The position numbers and the translations under genes were made by a program. The notes beneath the pieces are model-generated. The model was not told the DNA's origin and did not search any database. It saw only the letters and a list, made by a program, of their open reading frames with translations. A stretch of 64,000 nucleotides of DNA. It comes from Bradyrhizobium viridifuturi. Lineage in GTDB: Bacteria; Pseudomonadota; Alphaproteobacteria; Rhizobiales; Xanthobacteraceae. The stretch spans positions 142,909 to 206,908 of the forward strand of contig NZ_LGTB01000007.1 of the NCBI RefSeq assembly GCF_001238275.1, written 5' to 3'. Positions within the stretch are counted from its first letter, which is position 1, and each line of letters opens with the position of its first letter. Of the stretch, positions 37,869 to 46,361 are shown piece by piece.

Positions 37869-40454
37869 TTATCCCTTCGCCTCGCGCTGGCTGCCCAGCT
37901 GCGGCGCGGCGGTCGGGTGCACCGGCACGTGCCAGATGTCCTCGGCGTATTCGCGGATGGTGCGGTCGGAGGAGAACCACGCCATGCGCGCCACGTTGAG
38001 GATCGAGGCGCGGGTCCAGGCCGGCGGCACCTGCCAGCGCGCGTCGATGCTACGCTGCGCGTCGTAGTAGGAATCGAAATCGGCCGAGACCATGTAATGG
38101 TCGAGGTAGCGCAACGCGTGGCCGATCGAGGCGAAGCGCGCGGCATCGCCCGGCGAGAACTCGCCGCTCTCGATGGCACGGATCGCGCGCTCGAGCCGCG
38201 GCGATCTGCGGATCACGTCAGAGGCATCGAGCCCCTGCTTGCGGCGGACCATGACGTCGCCGGCCTCCAGTCCGAAGATCGCGATGTTCTCGGGGCCGAC
38301 GGCGTCGCGGATTTCGATATTGGCGCCGTCGAGCGTGCCGATGGTCAGCGCGCCGTTCAGCGCGAGCTTCATGTTGCCGGTGCCGGAGGCTTCCATGCCG
38401 GCGGTCGAGATCTGCTCGGACAGATCGGCGGCCGGAATGATCACCTCAGCGAGGCTGACATTGTAGTCGGCGAGGAAGACCACCTTCAGTCTGCCGCCGA
38501 GCGAGGCGTCATTGTTGACGACCTCGGCGACGTCGCTGATCAGCTTGATGATCAGCTTGGCGTAGCGATAGCTCGCCGCCGCCTTGCCGGCGAAGATCTT
38601 CACCCGCGGCACCCAGTTCGCGGCCGGGTCATCCTTCATCGCGTGATAAAGCGCGATCGTCTCCAGGATGTTGAGCAGCTGCCGCTTGTATTCATGGATG
38701 CGCTTGATCTGCACGTCGAACAGCGCCGACGGGTCGACCTTGACGTTGTTGCGCTCGCCGATCAGCCGCGCCAGCGCCAGCTTGTTGTGATGCTTGACGT
38801 CGCGGAACCGCTTCTGAAATTCGAGGTCGCTGGAATGCGCCTCAAGCCGATCGAGCAACGAGAAGTCGTCGAGCACGGCCTCGCCGCAGGTCTCGCGCAA
38901 CAGCGCGGTCAGCCGCGGATTGGCCAGCATCAGCCAGCGGCGGAAGGTGATGCCGTTGGTCTTGTTGGTGATGCGCTGGGGATAGAGGTGATGGAGATCG
39001 TGGAACACGGTCTCCTTCATCAGGTCGGAATGCATCGCCGAGACGCCGTTGATGCGATGCGAGCCGACGAAGGCGAGCTGGCCCATCCGCACCCGGCGGC
39101 CGCTGCGCTCGTCGATCAGCGAGACCGAGGCGCGATATTCGATGTCGCCGGGGAAGCGCTCCTCGGCGAGCGCGAGATGGGCCACGTTGATGCGGTAGAT
39201 GATCTCGAGATGCCGCGGCAGCAGCCGCTCGAACAGTTCGACCGGCCAGGTCTCGAGCGCCTCGGGCAGCAGCGTGTGATTGGTGTAGGACAGGGTTGCG
39301 ACCGTGATCTTCCAGGCCTCGTCCCAGCGGAAATTGTGCAGGTCGACCAGGATGCGCATCAGCTCGGTGACGGCAAGGCTCGGATGGGTGTCGTTGAGCT
39401 GCACTGCCGCCTTCTGCGCGAGGTTGCGCAGGCCGCCGTCGGAGGCGAGGTGCCGATTCACCAGATCCTGCAGCGAGGCCGAGACGAAGAAATATTCCTG
39501 GCGCAGGCGGAGCTCGCGGCCCGCCGCGCTCTCGTCGTTCGGATAGAGGAACTTGCAGATCGCTTCCGCGCGCGCCTGCTCGGCGCTGGCCGAGACGTAG
39601 TCGCCCGAGTTGAACACGTCGAGCTTGAGCGGGTCGGGCGCATGCGCCGACCACAGCCGCAGCGCGTTGACGTGCTGGCCGCGCCAGCCGACGATCGGGG
39701 TGTCGTAGGCCATCGCCTCGACGGTTTCCGCCGGATGCCAGGTGGCGCGGTCGCGACCGCGCTCGTCGACATGCTCGACATGGCCGCCGAAATGGACGTT
39801 GTAGACCACCTCCGGCCGCTGGAATTCCCAGGGGTTGCCGAAAGCCAGCCACTCGTCGGGATATTCCTGCTGCCAGCCCTGATTCATGATCTGGCGGAAC
39901 AGGCCGAAATCGTAGCGGATGCCGTAGCCGGTCGCCGGGATCGCCAGCGTCGCCATGCTCTCCATGAAGCAGGCCGCGAGCCGCCCGAGGCCGCCATTGC
40001 CGAGCGCCGCATCCGGCTCGCATTTGCGCAGGTCCGAGAGATCGACGCCGAGGTCGCCGAGCGCGGCCTCGAACAGCGGCAGCAGCCCCATATTGTTCAG
40101 CGCGTCGGTGAACAGGCGGCCGATCAGGAATTCCAGCGAGAGATAATAGACGCGCTTGGCGCCGGCATCGTAGGTCTGCTTCTCGGCCGTCAGCCAGTGG
40201 TGCACGATGCGGTCGCGCAGCGCCAGCGCCGCCGCCTTGTACCAGTCACGCCGGGTCGCAACGGTGGCGTCCTTGCCGATCGCAAGCCGCAGCTTGGCCA
40301 GGATCGCGCCCTTGATCTCGGTCAGCGCCAGCTCGTCAACCGGCTGATTCAAGGCCGGATAATTTGTCTGTTCCTGCAACGCCCAATCCCTGCCGTTCAG
40401 ACGGGAACCTGATGCCATGGCAGGCATCATGCTCTCGTCGCCTTGTTTGAGCAT
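37869..40454 (-). CDS. glgP: Glycogen/maltodextrin phosphorylase
   Basis: 861 aa. The pyridoxal-phosphate lysine lies in EASGTGNMKLALNGALTIGT, with the adjoining GTLDGANIEI. Other conserved stretches are GNGGLGRLAACFMES, YGIRYDFGLF and NDTHPSLAV. It splits alpha-1,4-glucan with phosphate to glucose-1-phosphate. Length is normal for the family. Several Mets near the start (MLKQGDESMMPAMASG) leave the exact N-terminus open. No other glg genes are visible, so it is separated from glycogen synthesis genes here. Confidence 0.96.
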   Translation of the reverse strand: MLKQGDESMMPAMASGSRLNGRDWALQEQTNYPALNQPVDELALTEIKGAILAKLRLAIGKDATVATRRDWYKAAALALRDRIVHHWLTAEKQTYDAGAKRVYYLSLEFLIGRLFTDALNNMGLLPLFEAALGDLGVDLSDLRKCEPDAALGNGGLGRLAACFMESMATLAIPATGYGIRYDFGLFRQIMNQGWQQEYPDEWLAFGNPWEFQRPEVVYNVHFGGHVEHVDERGRDRATWHPAETVEAMAYDTPIVGWRGQHVNALRLWSAHAPDPLKLDVFNSGDYVSASAEQARAEAICKFLYPNDESAAGRELRLRQEYFFVSASLQDLVNRHLASDGGLRNLAQKAAVQLNDTHPSLAVTELMRILVDLHNFRWDEAWKITVATLSYTNHTLLPEALETWPVELFERLLPRHLEIIYRINVAHLALAEERFPGDIEYRASVSLIDERSGRRVRMGQLAFVGSHRINGVSAMHSDLMKETVFHDLHHLYPQRITNKTNGITFRRWLMLANPRLTALLRETCGEAVLDDFSLLDRLEAHSSDLEFQKRFRDVKHHNKLALARLIGERNNVKVDPSALFDVQIKRIHEYKRQLLNILETIALYHAMKDDPAANWVPRVKIFAGKAAASYRYAKLIIKLISDVAEVVNNDASLGGRLKVVFLADYNVSLAEVIIPAADLSEQISTAGMEASGTGNMKLALNGALTIGTLDGANIEIRDAVGPENIAIFGLEAGDVMVRRKQGLDASDVIRRSPRLERAIRAIESGEFSPGDAARFASIGHALRYLDHYMVSADFDSYYDAQRSIDARWQVPPAWTRASILNVARMAWFSSDRTIREYAEDIWHVPVHPTAAPQLGSQREAKG

Positions 40455-40503
40455 GGTCCCTCGGAAATTCCGGTATCCGCGGTTCCCCGATCATGCTCCG
40501 ACG
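40431..40503. repeat. Diverged copy of the gcatgatc/gatcatgc repeat
   Basis: Contains gcatcatgctctcg and gagcatggtccctcgg on the left and ccccgatcatgctccgac on the right, with a ccggtatccgcgg core. It overlaps the glgP start region, so an alternative glgP start further downstream would leave it wholly intergenic. Confidence 0.5.
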
Positions 40504-40677
40504 CAATGATACGCGCGTTGCACGGCAATCGAAACCGTCCGGGACAAGGCCATGCAGCGCTGCCGTGAATTTATGCAAGGACCGGGCCGCTCCGGGAACC
40601 TTCCGAAGCCGCCCGCGCAGGTGCTACGATCGGCTGCGAAACGCGAGATTTTGCGACAATTTAGCGGAGGATGCGTG

Positions 40678-40911
40678 ATGAGGCTTTTGATCGAGATCGC
40701 GGCCGCGGCATTGCTCGTGGTGTGCATCGCGGCGACCAGCGCAGCCTATGCGGCGGGCAAATTGGGCCGCAGCGCCGACGGCCTGACGTGCGGCTTTCGC
40801 GTGGCGCAGAACGCGTCGCCGGCGGCGCGCTGTGCCGCCATCAAGCGGCAATGCGGCGGCAAGTTCTACGCAAACGCCTGCGGCGACAGACTGCTGTCGG
40901 CGGCGAATTGA
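40678..40911 (+). CDS. Small secreted protein, unknown function
   Basis: 77 aa. The ATG at 40678 has gcggagg a suitable distance upstream. Signal peptide (LLIEIAAAALLVVCIAATSAAYA-AG), then a mature part of about 50 residues with four Cys (LTCGFRVAQN, ARCAAIKRQCGG, ANACGDRLL) that could form two disulfides. No family recognised. It is probably monocistronic, with a strong hairpin 150 bp downstream. Confidence 0.75.
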   Translation: MRLLIEIAAAALLVVCIAATSAAYAAGKLGRSADGLTCGFRVAQNASPAARCAAIKRQCGGKFYANACGDRLLSAAN

Positions 40912-41062
40912 CGGTCGCGCAAGGCGCCTTCACGCGCAATCGGGAACACCGTGGTGATACGGATTCCCAGAACTTAAGGAGTTCTTTACAAACACCCCTG
41001 TCGCTCGTGGGGCGGGCAACATTTCAAGCTCCGACGCATTTCATTCCGAAGCAATTTTCAAC

Positions 41063-41087
41063 GGGCCGCTGACCTAGTCAGCGGCCC
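41063..41087 (+). terminator. Strong hairpin, possible terminator
   Basis: A perfect 11-bp stem (gggccgctgac with gtcagcggccc) around a three-base loop, followed by gaattgcttt with only a short T run. It lies about 150 bp past the small secreted protein's stop and about 60 bp outside the left end of the GIY-YIG element. Confidence 0.6.
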
Positions 41088-41147
41088 GAATTGCTTTGGG
41101 GGGCAGGCATATCCGTGACAGAGCGATGATGCTCGGTCGCGCCACAT

Positions 41148-41548
41148 CGTCGTCCTGGCGAAAGCCAGGACCCATTACCCCAACTGTCAAATGAGGTCGG
41201 ACCGGTCGCTCCAATCCGGATTTTCCGCTTCAATCAGCTTGATCTTCCAATCGCGTTTCCAGAACTTCAATTGCTTCTCGCGTGCGATGGCTTCCTGCGG
41301 CGTGGCGAATTCCTCGACATGAACGAGACGGAAGACTTGGTATTCATACACAAACTTGGAGCCGCGGCCCGAGCGATGCAGTTCGAGCCGGGTATGAATG
41401 TCATTGGTGACGCCGATGTAGAGCGTTCCGTGATGGCGGCTCGCGAGAATGTAGACGTAGTAGCTGACCGCAGCTTTCATGGTTTGGCCCAAGCTCGCGA
41501 TATGTCGACCTGCTGGGGTAATGGGTCCTGGCTTTCGCCAGGACGACG
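41148..41548. mobile_element. 401-bp unit: GIY-YIG gene framed by perfect 35-bp inverted repeats
   Basis: The left end 41148-41182 and the right end 41514-41548 are exact reverse complements of each other. Each end is itself a hairpin (gtcctggc, gaaa, gccaggac) followed by ccattacccca. The 331-bp interior holds one gene, the GIY-YIG protein, whose stop is 4 bp from the left repeat and whose ATG is 33 bp from the right repeat. No clear target-site duplication is visible. It resembles in organisation a REP-palindrome/RAYT unit but with a GIY-YIG nuclease in place of the tyrosine transposase. Mobility is inference. Confidence 0.65.
41187..41480 (-). CDS. GIY-YIG nuclease family protein
   Basis: 97 aa from the ATG at 41480; the longer upstream frame runs through the right inverted repeat and is discarded. 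The GIY-YIG core is plain: YYVYILASRHHGTLYIG at the start, the Arg in NDIHTRLELHR, and EAIAREKQLKFWKR with the catalytic-type Glu, then IKLIEAENPDW. It is a single-domain protein with no separate DNA-binding module. Such proteins are often mislabelled as excinuclease subunit C. The gene fills nearly the whole interior of a unit bounded by perfect 35-bp inverted repeats, which suggests that the nuclease acts on those ends. Confidence 0.9.
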   Translation of the reverse strand: MKAAVSYYVYILASRHHGTLYIGVTNDIHTRLELHRSGRGSKFVYEYQVFRLVHVEEFATPQEAIAREKQLKFWKRDWKIKLIEAENPDWSDRSDLI

Positions 41549-41677
41549 CCCAATGATGACCATCTAAAAACCACCAAGAACGAATTAAGAACACTTTAGC
41601 AAGTCTTTGATATATCATTATGATTCGGCGCTGTGCCAATACAATATCTAGGGTCTCCCAGCCTCCGCGAGGACTAC

Positions 41678-42109
41678 ATGTCCACCATCGCCTTCGATCA
41701 GTTCGCTCTCACCCGCATCGCGGATTTCGCCCGCTCGCTGTCGCGGCTGCACCAGGCCTCGCGGCGCCAGCCGATCGACGACGACCAGCTCGATCGCGAG
41801 TTCAACGCGGTATGCATGTCGATCTGGGGCTACACCACGGATGATTTCAGCGACGAGCTGTTTTCGCTCGACGATCACGCCTGGCTCGATTCGCTCGACG
41901 AGGCGCATGCGCGCCTGTTCGCCGCCGAGCAGGGCTACGATCTCGTCGACGACCACGGCATGCTGACGGATTGGTGGGGCTATTGCTGGATGATCCTCGC
42001 CGAGAAGCGCGGTCTCCTCACCGCCGAGAACCGCGCCGCCGCGCGGGCGGCGATCGAGGAGAAATACATGGCCGCGCCGAACGTGATCGGCGTGATCGTG
42101 GCGCGTTAA
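41678..42109 (+). CDS. Hypothetical cytoplasmic protein
   Basis: 143 aa from the ATG at 41678 (gcgagga upstream); a start at 41633 would add 15 residues. Acidic, helical, rich in Asp and Trp (DDFSDELFSLDDHAWLDSLDE, DWWGYCWMILAEKRG). No signal peptide or membrane helix and no family that I recognise. The stop overlaps the convergent DUF2865 gene by four bases. Confidence 0.75.
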   Translation: MSTIAFDQFALTRIADFARSLSRLHQASRRQPIDDDQLDREFNAVCMSIWGYTTDDFSDELFSLDDHAWLDSLDEAHARLFAAEQGYDLVDDHGMLTDWWGYCWMILAEKRGLLTAENRAAARAAIEEKYMAAPNVIGVIVAR

Positions 42110-42969
42110 TTCGCCTCGGCGCGCTTGCCGGACTTTGCCGCGTTGCCCTTCGGCGCGACGGACGACGGCGCGACATCGCTTCTGGTCTCCGGCAGCGGCG
42201 CGTCGCTGGCGAGCTCGGCGCTGACGGGCGCAACCCTCATCTCGCCGAGCCGCGCGCGGACCGCCGCAGTCAATCCGGGATAGGAGGCGACCGGGGTGAA
42301 GTCGAACGACTGCTCGTTGCCGACCCGGACGCCGGTATAGGCGACCAGGCCGTCGGTGGTCGCGATCACGTCACCGGCCTTCAGCGAGGCGTCGAGCGCG
42401 AGGTCGACCGGCGCGAGCCCGGCCGGGTCGCGGCCGTTGCAGGTGCAGTCGGCGCGCAGCGCCTTGCGGTAGGCGAAGGCGGTCTCGCTGTCGGCGTAGC
42501 GCTCGCCCGTGCTCGATGCTGAGCTGTCGATATGGCTGCCGTAATAGACCTTGGTCGCGCTCGCGGGGCAGAACGCCTGGCAGAGCTGCGCCGGCGTCGC
42601 GTTGCCGCGCATCGTCAGCGGAAAATACTTGCCGTCGCAGGTCCGCACGCAATAGGCCGGCCCGGAACCGGCGACGCGCGGTGCCGAGGTGGGTGTGGAA
42701 GTCTGCCGTTCCGGCTGGTTGAGGCCGAACGGATCGGCGAAGAAATTGGCCTGCGGCGGGGCCTGCCGGCCCTGCTGCTTCTGGGAACCGCCGAAGAAGA
42801 AGTCGAACAGCCCTTCGGCTGAGACGGGAGCGGGCACGACCACGACGGAACCCGCAAAGGCTGCGGCGGCAAGCATCACACAGCGCCGCACGCGCCGATC
42901 ACTCAACTCTGTACGCAACGCCAACTCCACCCGACGCGCCGCGGCGGCAAGGTGCCCCGGCGGATTCAC
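42106..42969 (-). CDS. DUF2865 domain secreted protein
   Basis: 287 aa. A basic N-terminus leads to a signal or anchor helix (about 32-51, VMLAAAAFAGSVVVVPAPVS). The DUF2865 core follows with conserved Cys: AYCVRTCDGKYFPLT, QLCQAFCPASATKVYYGS and ADCTCNGRDPAG. The domain is common in Bradyrhizobiaceae and uncharacterised; the Cys pattern suggests a disulfide-bonded periplasmic domain. The C-terminus is an Ala/Pro/Lys-rich tail. Confidence 0.85.
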   Translation of the reverse strand: MNPPGHLAAAARRVELALRTELSDRRVRRCVMLAAAAFAGSVVVVPAPVSAEGLFDFFFGGSQKQQGRQAPPQANFFADPFGLNQPERQTSTPTSAPRVAGSGPAYCVRTCDGKYFPLTMRGNATPAQLCQAFCPASATKVYYGSHIDSSASSTGERYADSETAFAYRKALRADCTCNGRDPAGLAPVDLALDASLKAGDVIATTDGLVAYTGVRVGNEQSFDFTPVASYPGLTAAVRARLGEMRVAPVSAELASDAPLPETRSDVAPSSVAPKGNAAKSGKRAEAN

Positions 42970-43077
42970 CTTAGAGCGGGATGGTAAACGAGCGATTGAT
43001 TCAGCGTGACGGCGTCACAAGCAGAAGGCGAGATCGAGCGAGTTTTCCTTCACCTCGCCCCGGGAGCAGAGAGACCT

Positions 43078-43641
43078 TCAGTCCTTCAGGAACTCGCCGG
43101 CCTTGTACAGCGCGCGGAACGGCAAGCCGGCTTCGGCAAAGGTCTCGGTCGCGCCTTCCTCGCGGTCGACCATGGTGAAGACCAGCGCAATCTCGCCGCC
43201 GGCCTCGCGCACCGCTTCGACCGCCTTCAGCGCCGAGCCGCCTGTCGTGGTGACGTCCTCGACGATCACGATGCGCTTTCCGGCCAGGCTCTCGCCCTTG
43301 GCGAGGCCTTCCACCGCGAGCCGTGCGCCGTGCTCCTTCGGCTTCTTGCGCACGAAGAAGGCGGCGATCGGGTGGCCCTTCAGCCAGGACAGCTGTGCGA
43401 TCGCGCCGGCGAGCGGCACCGCTCCCATCTCGAGCCCGCCGACGAAATCGAGCTTGTCGTCCTTCAGTGCCTCATAGGTGAGCTCGGCGAGCAGCGCCGC
43501 GCCCTCGGGATCCAGCATTGTCGGCTTCAGGTTGAAATAGAAGTCGCTCTTGCGGCCCGACGCCAACGTGATCTCGCCGCGGCCGAACGAACGCTTGCGG
43601 ATGATCTCGGCGAGGCGGGCGCGGGAGGCTGATTTGGACAA
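43078..43641 (-). CDS. pyrE: Orotate phosphoribosyltransferase
   Basis: 187 aa from a TTG at 43641, preceded by aaggga nine bases upstream. The product then begins [19 protein letters not shown] and matches the usual length. An ATG at 43725 would add 28 unrelated residues. The PRPP-binding motif [15 protein letters not shown] is intact, as is [18 protein letters not shown]. The enzyme makes OMP from orotate and PRPP in pyrimidine synthesis. No other pyr genes adjoin it. The rare start codon may lower expression. Confidence 0.94.
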   Translation of the reverse strand: MSKSASRARLAEIIRKRSFGRGEITLASGRKSDFYFNLKPTMLDPEGAALLAELTYEALKDDKLDFVGGLEMGAVPLAGAIAQLSWLKGHPIAAFFVRKKPKEHGARLAVEGLAKGESLAGKRIVIVEDVTTTGGSALKAVEAVREAGGEIALVFTMVDREEGATETFAEAGLPFRALYKAGEFLKD

Positions 43642-43832
43642 AGACTTTTTCCCTTGAGGGTTTGAGGCGGGCGGCAATCTATCGGCGGTTACCGGGACAT
43701 TCCAGCGCGGAAATCGGGCCGTCAACAGCGCCTATGCCGCGATTTCCGCGGGCGAGCTTTCCGGAAAGCGCGGTTGTGCGGCCGGTTCGATCCCCCTAAA
43801 GCAGTCGCCAAATATCTGGAAGGGAAGCGGAA

Positions 43833-44459
43833 ATGACCATCGAGCTGCACACCTGGAACACGCCCAATGGCCGCAAGATCTCGGTGGCGCTGGAGGAGAT
43901 GGGGCTGCCCTACAAGGTGATCCCGGTGAATATCGGCAAGGGCGAGCAGATGGCGCCCGCCTTCCTCGCGATCAGCCCGAACAACAAGATCCCGGCGATC
44001 GTTGATCCCGATGGCCCCGGCGGCAAGCCGGTCAGCATCTTCGAGTCCGGCGCAATCCTGCTCTATCTCGGCGAGAAGACCGGCAAGTTCCTGCCGAAGC
44101 CGCTCGCCGAGCGGATCCCGGTCTATGAGTGGCTGATGTGGCAGATGGGCGGTTTCGGCCCGATGCCGGGCCAGGTGCACCATTTCATCGCGCTGGAGAA
44201 CGAGCAGGATCGCGCCTACGGCCTGAAGCGCTACATGGCCGAGACGCGGCGGCTCTACGGCGTGCTGGACCGCAGGCTGGATGGCCGCGATTTCGTCGCC
44301 GGCGATCTCTCGGTCGCCGATTTCGCCATCCTCGGCTGGGCCTGGCGCCATCCGCGCCACAAGGTCGATCTCGGCGACTTCCCCAACGTCAAGCGCTGGT
44401 ACGAGACGCTGATGGCCCGCCCCGCGACGAAGCGCGGGATGGAAGCGAAGCTGGATTGA
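43833..44459 (+). CDS. Glutathione S-transferase family protein (YfcG/YghU-like)
   Basis: 208 aa. Thioredoxin-fold N-terminus with WNTPNGRKISVALEEMG and the glutathione-binding NNKIPAIVDP and FESGAILLYLGEKTG; helical C-terminal domain ending FPNVKRWYETLMARPATKRG. The TPNGRK start is that of the Nu-class YfcG/YghU group, which act mainly as disulfide reductases using glutathione. It is monocistronic and followed directly by a repetitive element. Confidence 0.88.
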   Translation: MTIELHTWNTPNGRKISVALEEMGLPYKVIPVNIGKGEQMAPAFLAISPNNKIPAIVDPDGPGGKPVSIFESGAILLYLGEKTGKFLPKPLAERIPVYEWLMWQMGGFGPMPGQVHHFIALENEQDRAYGLKRYMAETRRLYGVLDRRLDGRDFVAGDLSVADFAILGWAWRHPRHKVDLGDFPNVKRWYETLMARPATKRGMEAKLD

Positions 44460-44465
44460 GGGGGT

Positions 44466-44642
44466 CTTCCCTTCTCCCCTTGCGGGAGAAGGTGGCACAG
44501 GCGGCCAACGGCCGTTTGTAATGCAACGCCGACGCGTAGCGTCGGCTACGGCGGCAGATGAGGGGTTGTCTCCGCAGACGATCTCGTGGAGGGAGACCTC
44601 ACCCGGATTCGATGCTTTGCATCGAGGCTCCCGGCAGGGCGA
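44466..44642. repeat. Composite intergenic repeat (ttctccccttgcgggagaa family)
   Basis: Opens with the hairpin ttctccccttgcgggagaa, continues through cgccgacgcgtagcgtcggc (a second hairpin) and gatgaggggttgtctcc, and ends with tgctttgcatcgaggctccc. The mixture of short palindromes is of a type I recall from many Bradyrhizobium intergenic regions. It separates the convergent GST and LysR genes. A related hairpin (ctctccccgcgtgcggggagag) appears at 63918-63939. Confidence 0.7.
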
Positions 44643-45584
44643 TCACCCCTTTGTTTCCTCCGGCCTTGGCAGAGGCGAGACGTGCTTGGCAAACTTGCGT
44701 CCCGGATAGTGTTTGCCGCAATAGGCGACGAGTTCGTCGATAAAGGATTTGGCATAAGGGGCCAGAAAGCGCTGCGGATCCCAGGCTACGGCTGTCCATC
44801 GCCCGATCGAAGCGCCCCTGTGAAGCAGCGGAAAGGCGTGGACGCTGGCGGGGATCTGAACATTCGACGGCACGATGGCGACATCGTTGCCGCCTCTTGC
44901 CAGCGCGAGCAGCGTGTGAGGCGCGGCGCTTTCGAGGATCACGCGTGGCCTGACGTGCGCGATGTTGCAGGCGGCATCGAACCAGCCGCGAGATGCGAAG
45001 TCCCGCCGCAGCAGCAGCAATGACTCCTCGGCGAGTTCGGCAATCTCCAGCTTCCGCCTGCTTGCGAAGCCATGCCGTGGCGAAACGGCAGCAAGCACAT
45101 GGACGGGAGCCAGCAGCCGGCGGTGATAGCCATCGTCGGCGGCTGGAATGATCGCGAGATGAACGTCGCCGCGCTGCAGGCGATCCGGAACGCGGGCACC
45201 ACCGTCCTCGACCAACTCTATGACCACGGAGGGGTGCTTGCGTCGGAATGAGGGGAGGAAATTGGCCAGCACCGTTTCCATATGCTGGGTGCTGCAGCCG
45301 ACCCGCAGCGCGCCCGCGTTGCCGGTTCTCAGCGCACGCGCACGCTCGCCGAAAGATTCGGCATCCTGCAGGAGACGGCGGCCGCGCCGTAGCAGATCTT
45401 CGCCTTCTGAAGTCAGCTTGATCCCGCGGCCCACGCGATCGAACAACGGAATCCCGAGTTCGTCCTCGAGCCCCTGGATCTGGCGAGAAGCCGCCGGCTG
45501 ACTCAGGCGCAACTGCTGTTGCGCGGCGGCAAAGCCGCCGGCCTCGGCAACGACGACGAAGGTGCGCAGCTGTCGAAGGTCCAT
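44643..45584 (-). CDS. LysR-family transcriptional regulator
   Basis: 313 aa. N-terminal winged helix (about 1-60: LRQLRTFVVVAEAGGFAAAQ, LRLSQPAASRQIQGLEDELG) and an effector-binding domain (about 90-295). It is divergent from the cupin gene at 45693, the usual arrangement for a LysR regulator and its target, and a T-N11-A palindrome lies in the 108-bp gap close to its own start, consistent with autorepression. Effector unknown. Confidence 0.93.
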   Translation of the reverse strand: MDLRQLRTFVVVAEAGGFAAAQQQLRLSQPAASRQIQGLEDELGIPLFDRVGRGIKLTSEGEDLLRRGRRLLQDAESFGERARALRTGNAGALRVGCSTQHMETVLANFLPSFRRKHPSVVIELVEDGGARVPDRLQRGDVHLAIIPAADDGYHRRLLAPVHVLAAVSPRHGFASRRKLEIAELAEESLLLLRRDFASRGWFDAACNIAHVRPRVILESAAPHTLLALARGGNDVAIVPSNVQIPASVHAFPLLHRGASIGRWTAVAWDPQRFLAPYAKSFIDELVAYCGKHYPGRKFAKHVSPLPRPEETKG

Positions 45585-45588
45585 TTCA

Positions 45589-45603
45589 ATGCATCAATTG
45601 CAT
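45589..45603. promoter_or_regulatory. LysR-type binding box
   Basis: The site reads atgca-tcaat-tgcat, a perfect 5-bp inverted repeat in the T-N11-A form expected for LysR regulators. It lies 5-19 bp upstream of the LysR start, over its probable ribosome-binding region and promoter, and about 90 bp from the divergent cupin gene. A second partial half-site (aaatgcattgg) follows at about 45619. Confidence 0.6.
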
Positions 45604-45692
45604 GAATCGATGGATATTAAATGCATTGGACACATTGAGCAAGCCGCGCCATGCTTCCGTCAAGCCGAAACCTTGTCCAAAGGGGAATCCCG

Positions 45693-46264
45693 ATGTTTGA
45701 CACTGAGCGTTTCGTTGCCGACTGCGTGATGCGTTTGCGGCCGACCCGTCTCACCGGGCCGTTCATGAGGTCGTTGCCCGCGCGATGTCTGAACCGACCG
45801 CGGTATTCAGGGCACTCGGCGAGCCGGAGCGCCCCGAAACCCGTGCGCTCTTCCATTCCCCGACGCTGACCATCCTCCACGTGGTGTGGCCGCCCGGGTA
45901 TATCGTGCCGCCTCACGATCATCATATGTGGGCCGTGATCGGCGTTTATGCAGGCCGTGAGGACAACGTCTTCTGGCGCCGCATTCCGGGCGAGCCGAAC
46001 CGGATAGAGGCAGCGGGTGCCAGGGCCTTGTGCGCGCGCGATACCGTGCCGCTCGGCACCGAGATCATCCATTCAGTGATCAATCCGATAGATCGGCTGA
46101 GCAGTGCGATCCACGTCTACGGCGGCGATTTCTTTGCCACGGAACGGAGCAAATGGGATTCGTTGACGCTTGAAGAGGGCCGGTCCGACCGCGAGGAAGC
46201 GCGCCGCAACTTCGAACGGGCGAGCGCGCATTACGAAGCAAGTCTGCGCGAGGCCGCCGGTTGA
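45693..46264 (+). pseudogene. Cupin-domain protein, frameshifted as sequenced
   Basis: The ATG at 45693 (aggggaat upstream) reads MFDTERFVADCVM and the frame then breaks near 45731. With one added G it continues AFAADPSHRAVHEVVARAM and joins the frame that runs from 45785 to the stop, for 190 aa. The cupin core has the metal-type motif PPHDHHMWAVIGVYAGRED and a later His (TEIIHSVINP), similar in layout to small thiol-dioxygenase-like cupins; the substrate is unknown. It is divergent from a LysR regulator that probably controls it. If the break is real, a shorter protein could start at 45785. Confidence 0.8.
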
Positions 46265-46361
46265 CCGCAGCAAAGGTGCCTGACAAACACCTCGCAAAAC
46301 CTGCGCATCGGGCGCGAGAGAACGAGCGCGTCCTCGTTCGACAAGGAGAGCGGGGGCCTCG

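Noticed and set aside
37833..40412. 859-codon open frame opposite glgP
   Set aside because: It is the antisense shadow of glgP produced by high GC; its translation is rich in Arg, His, Asp and Gln with no family features.
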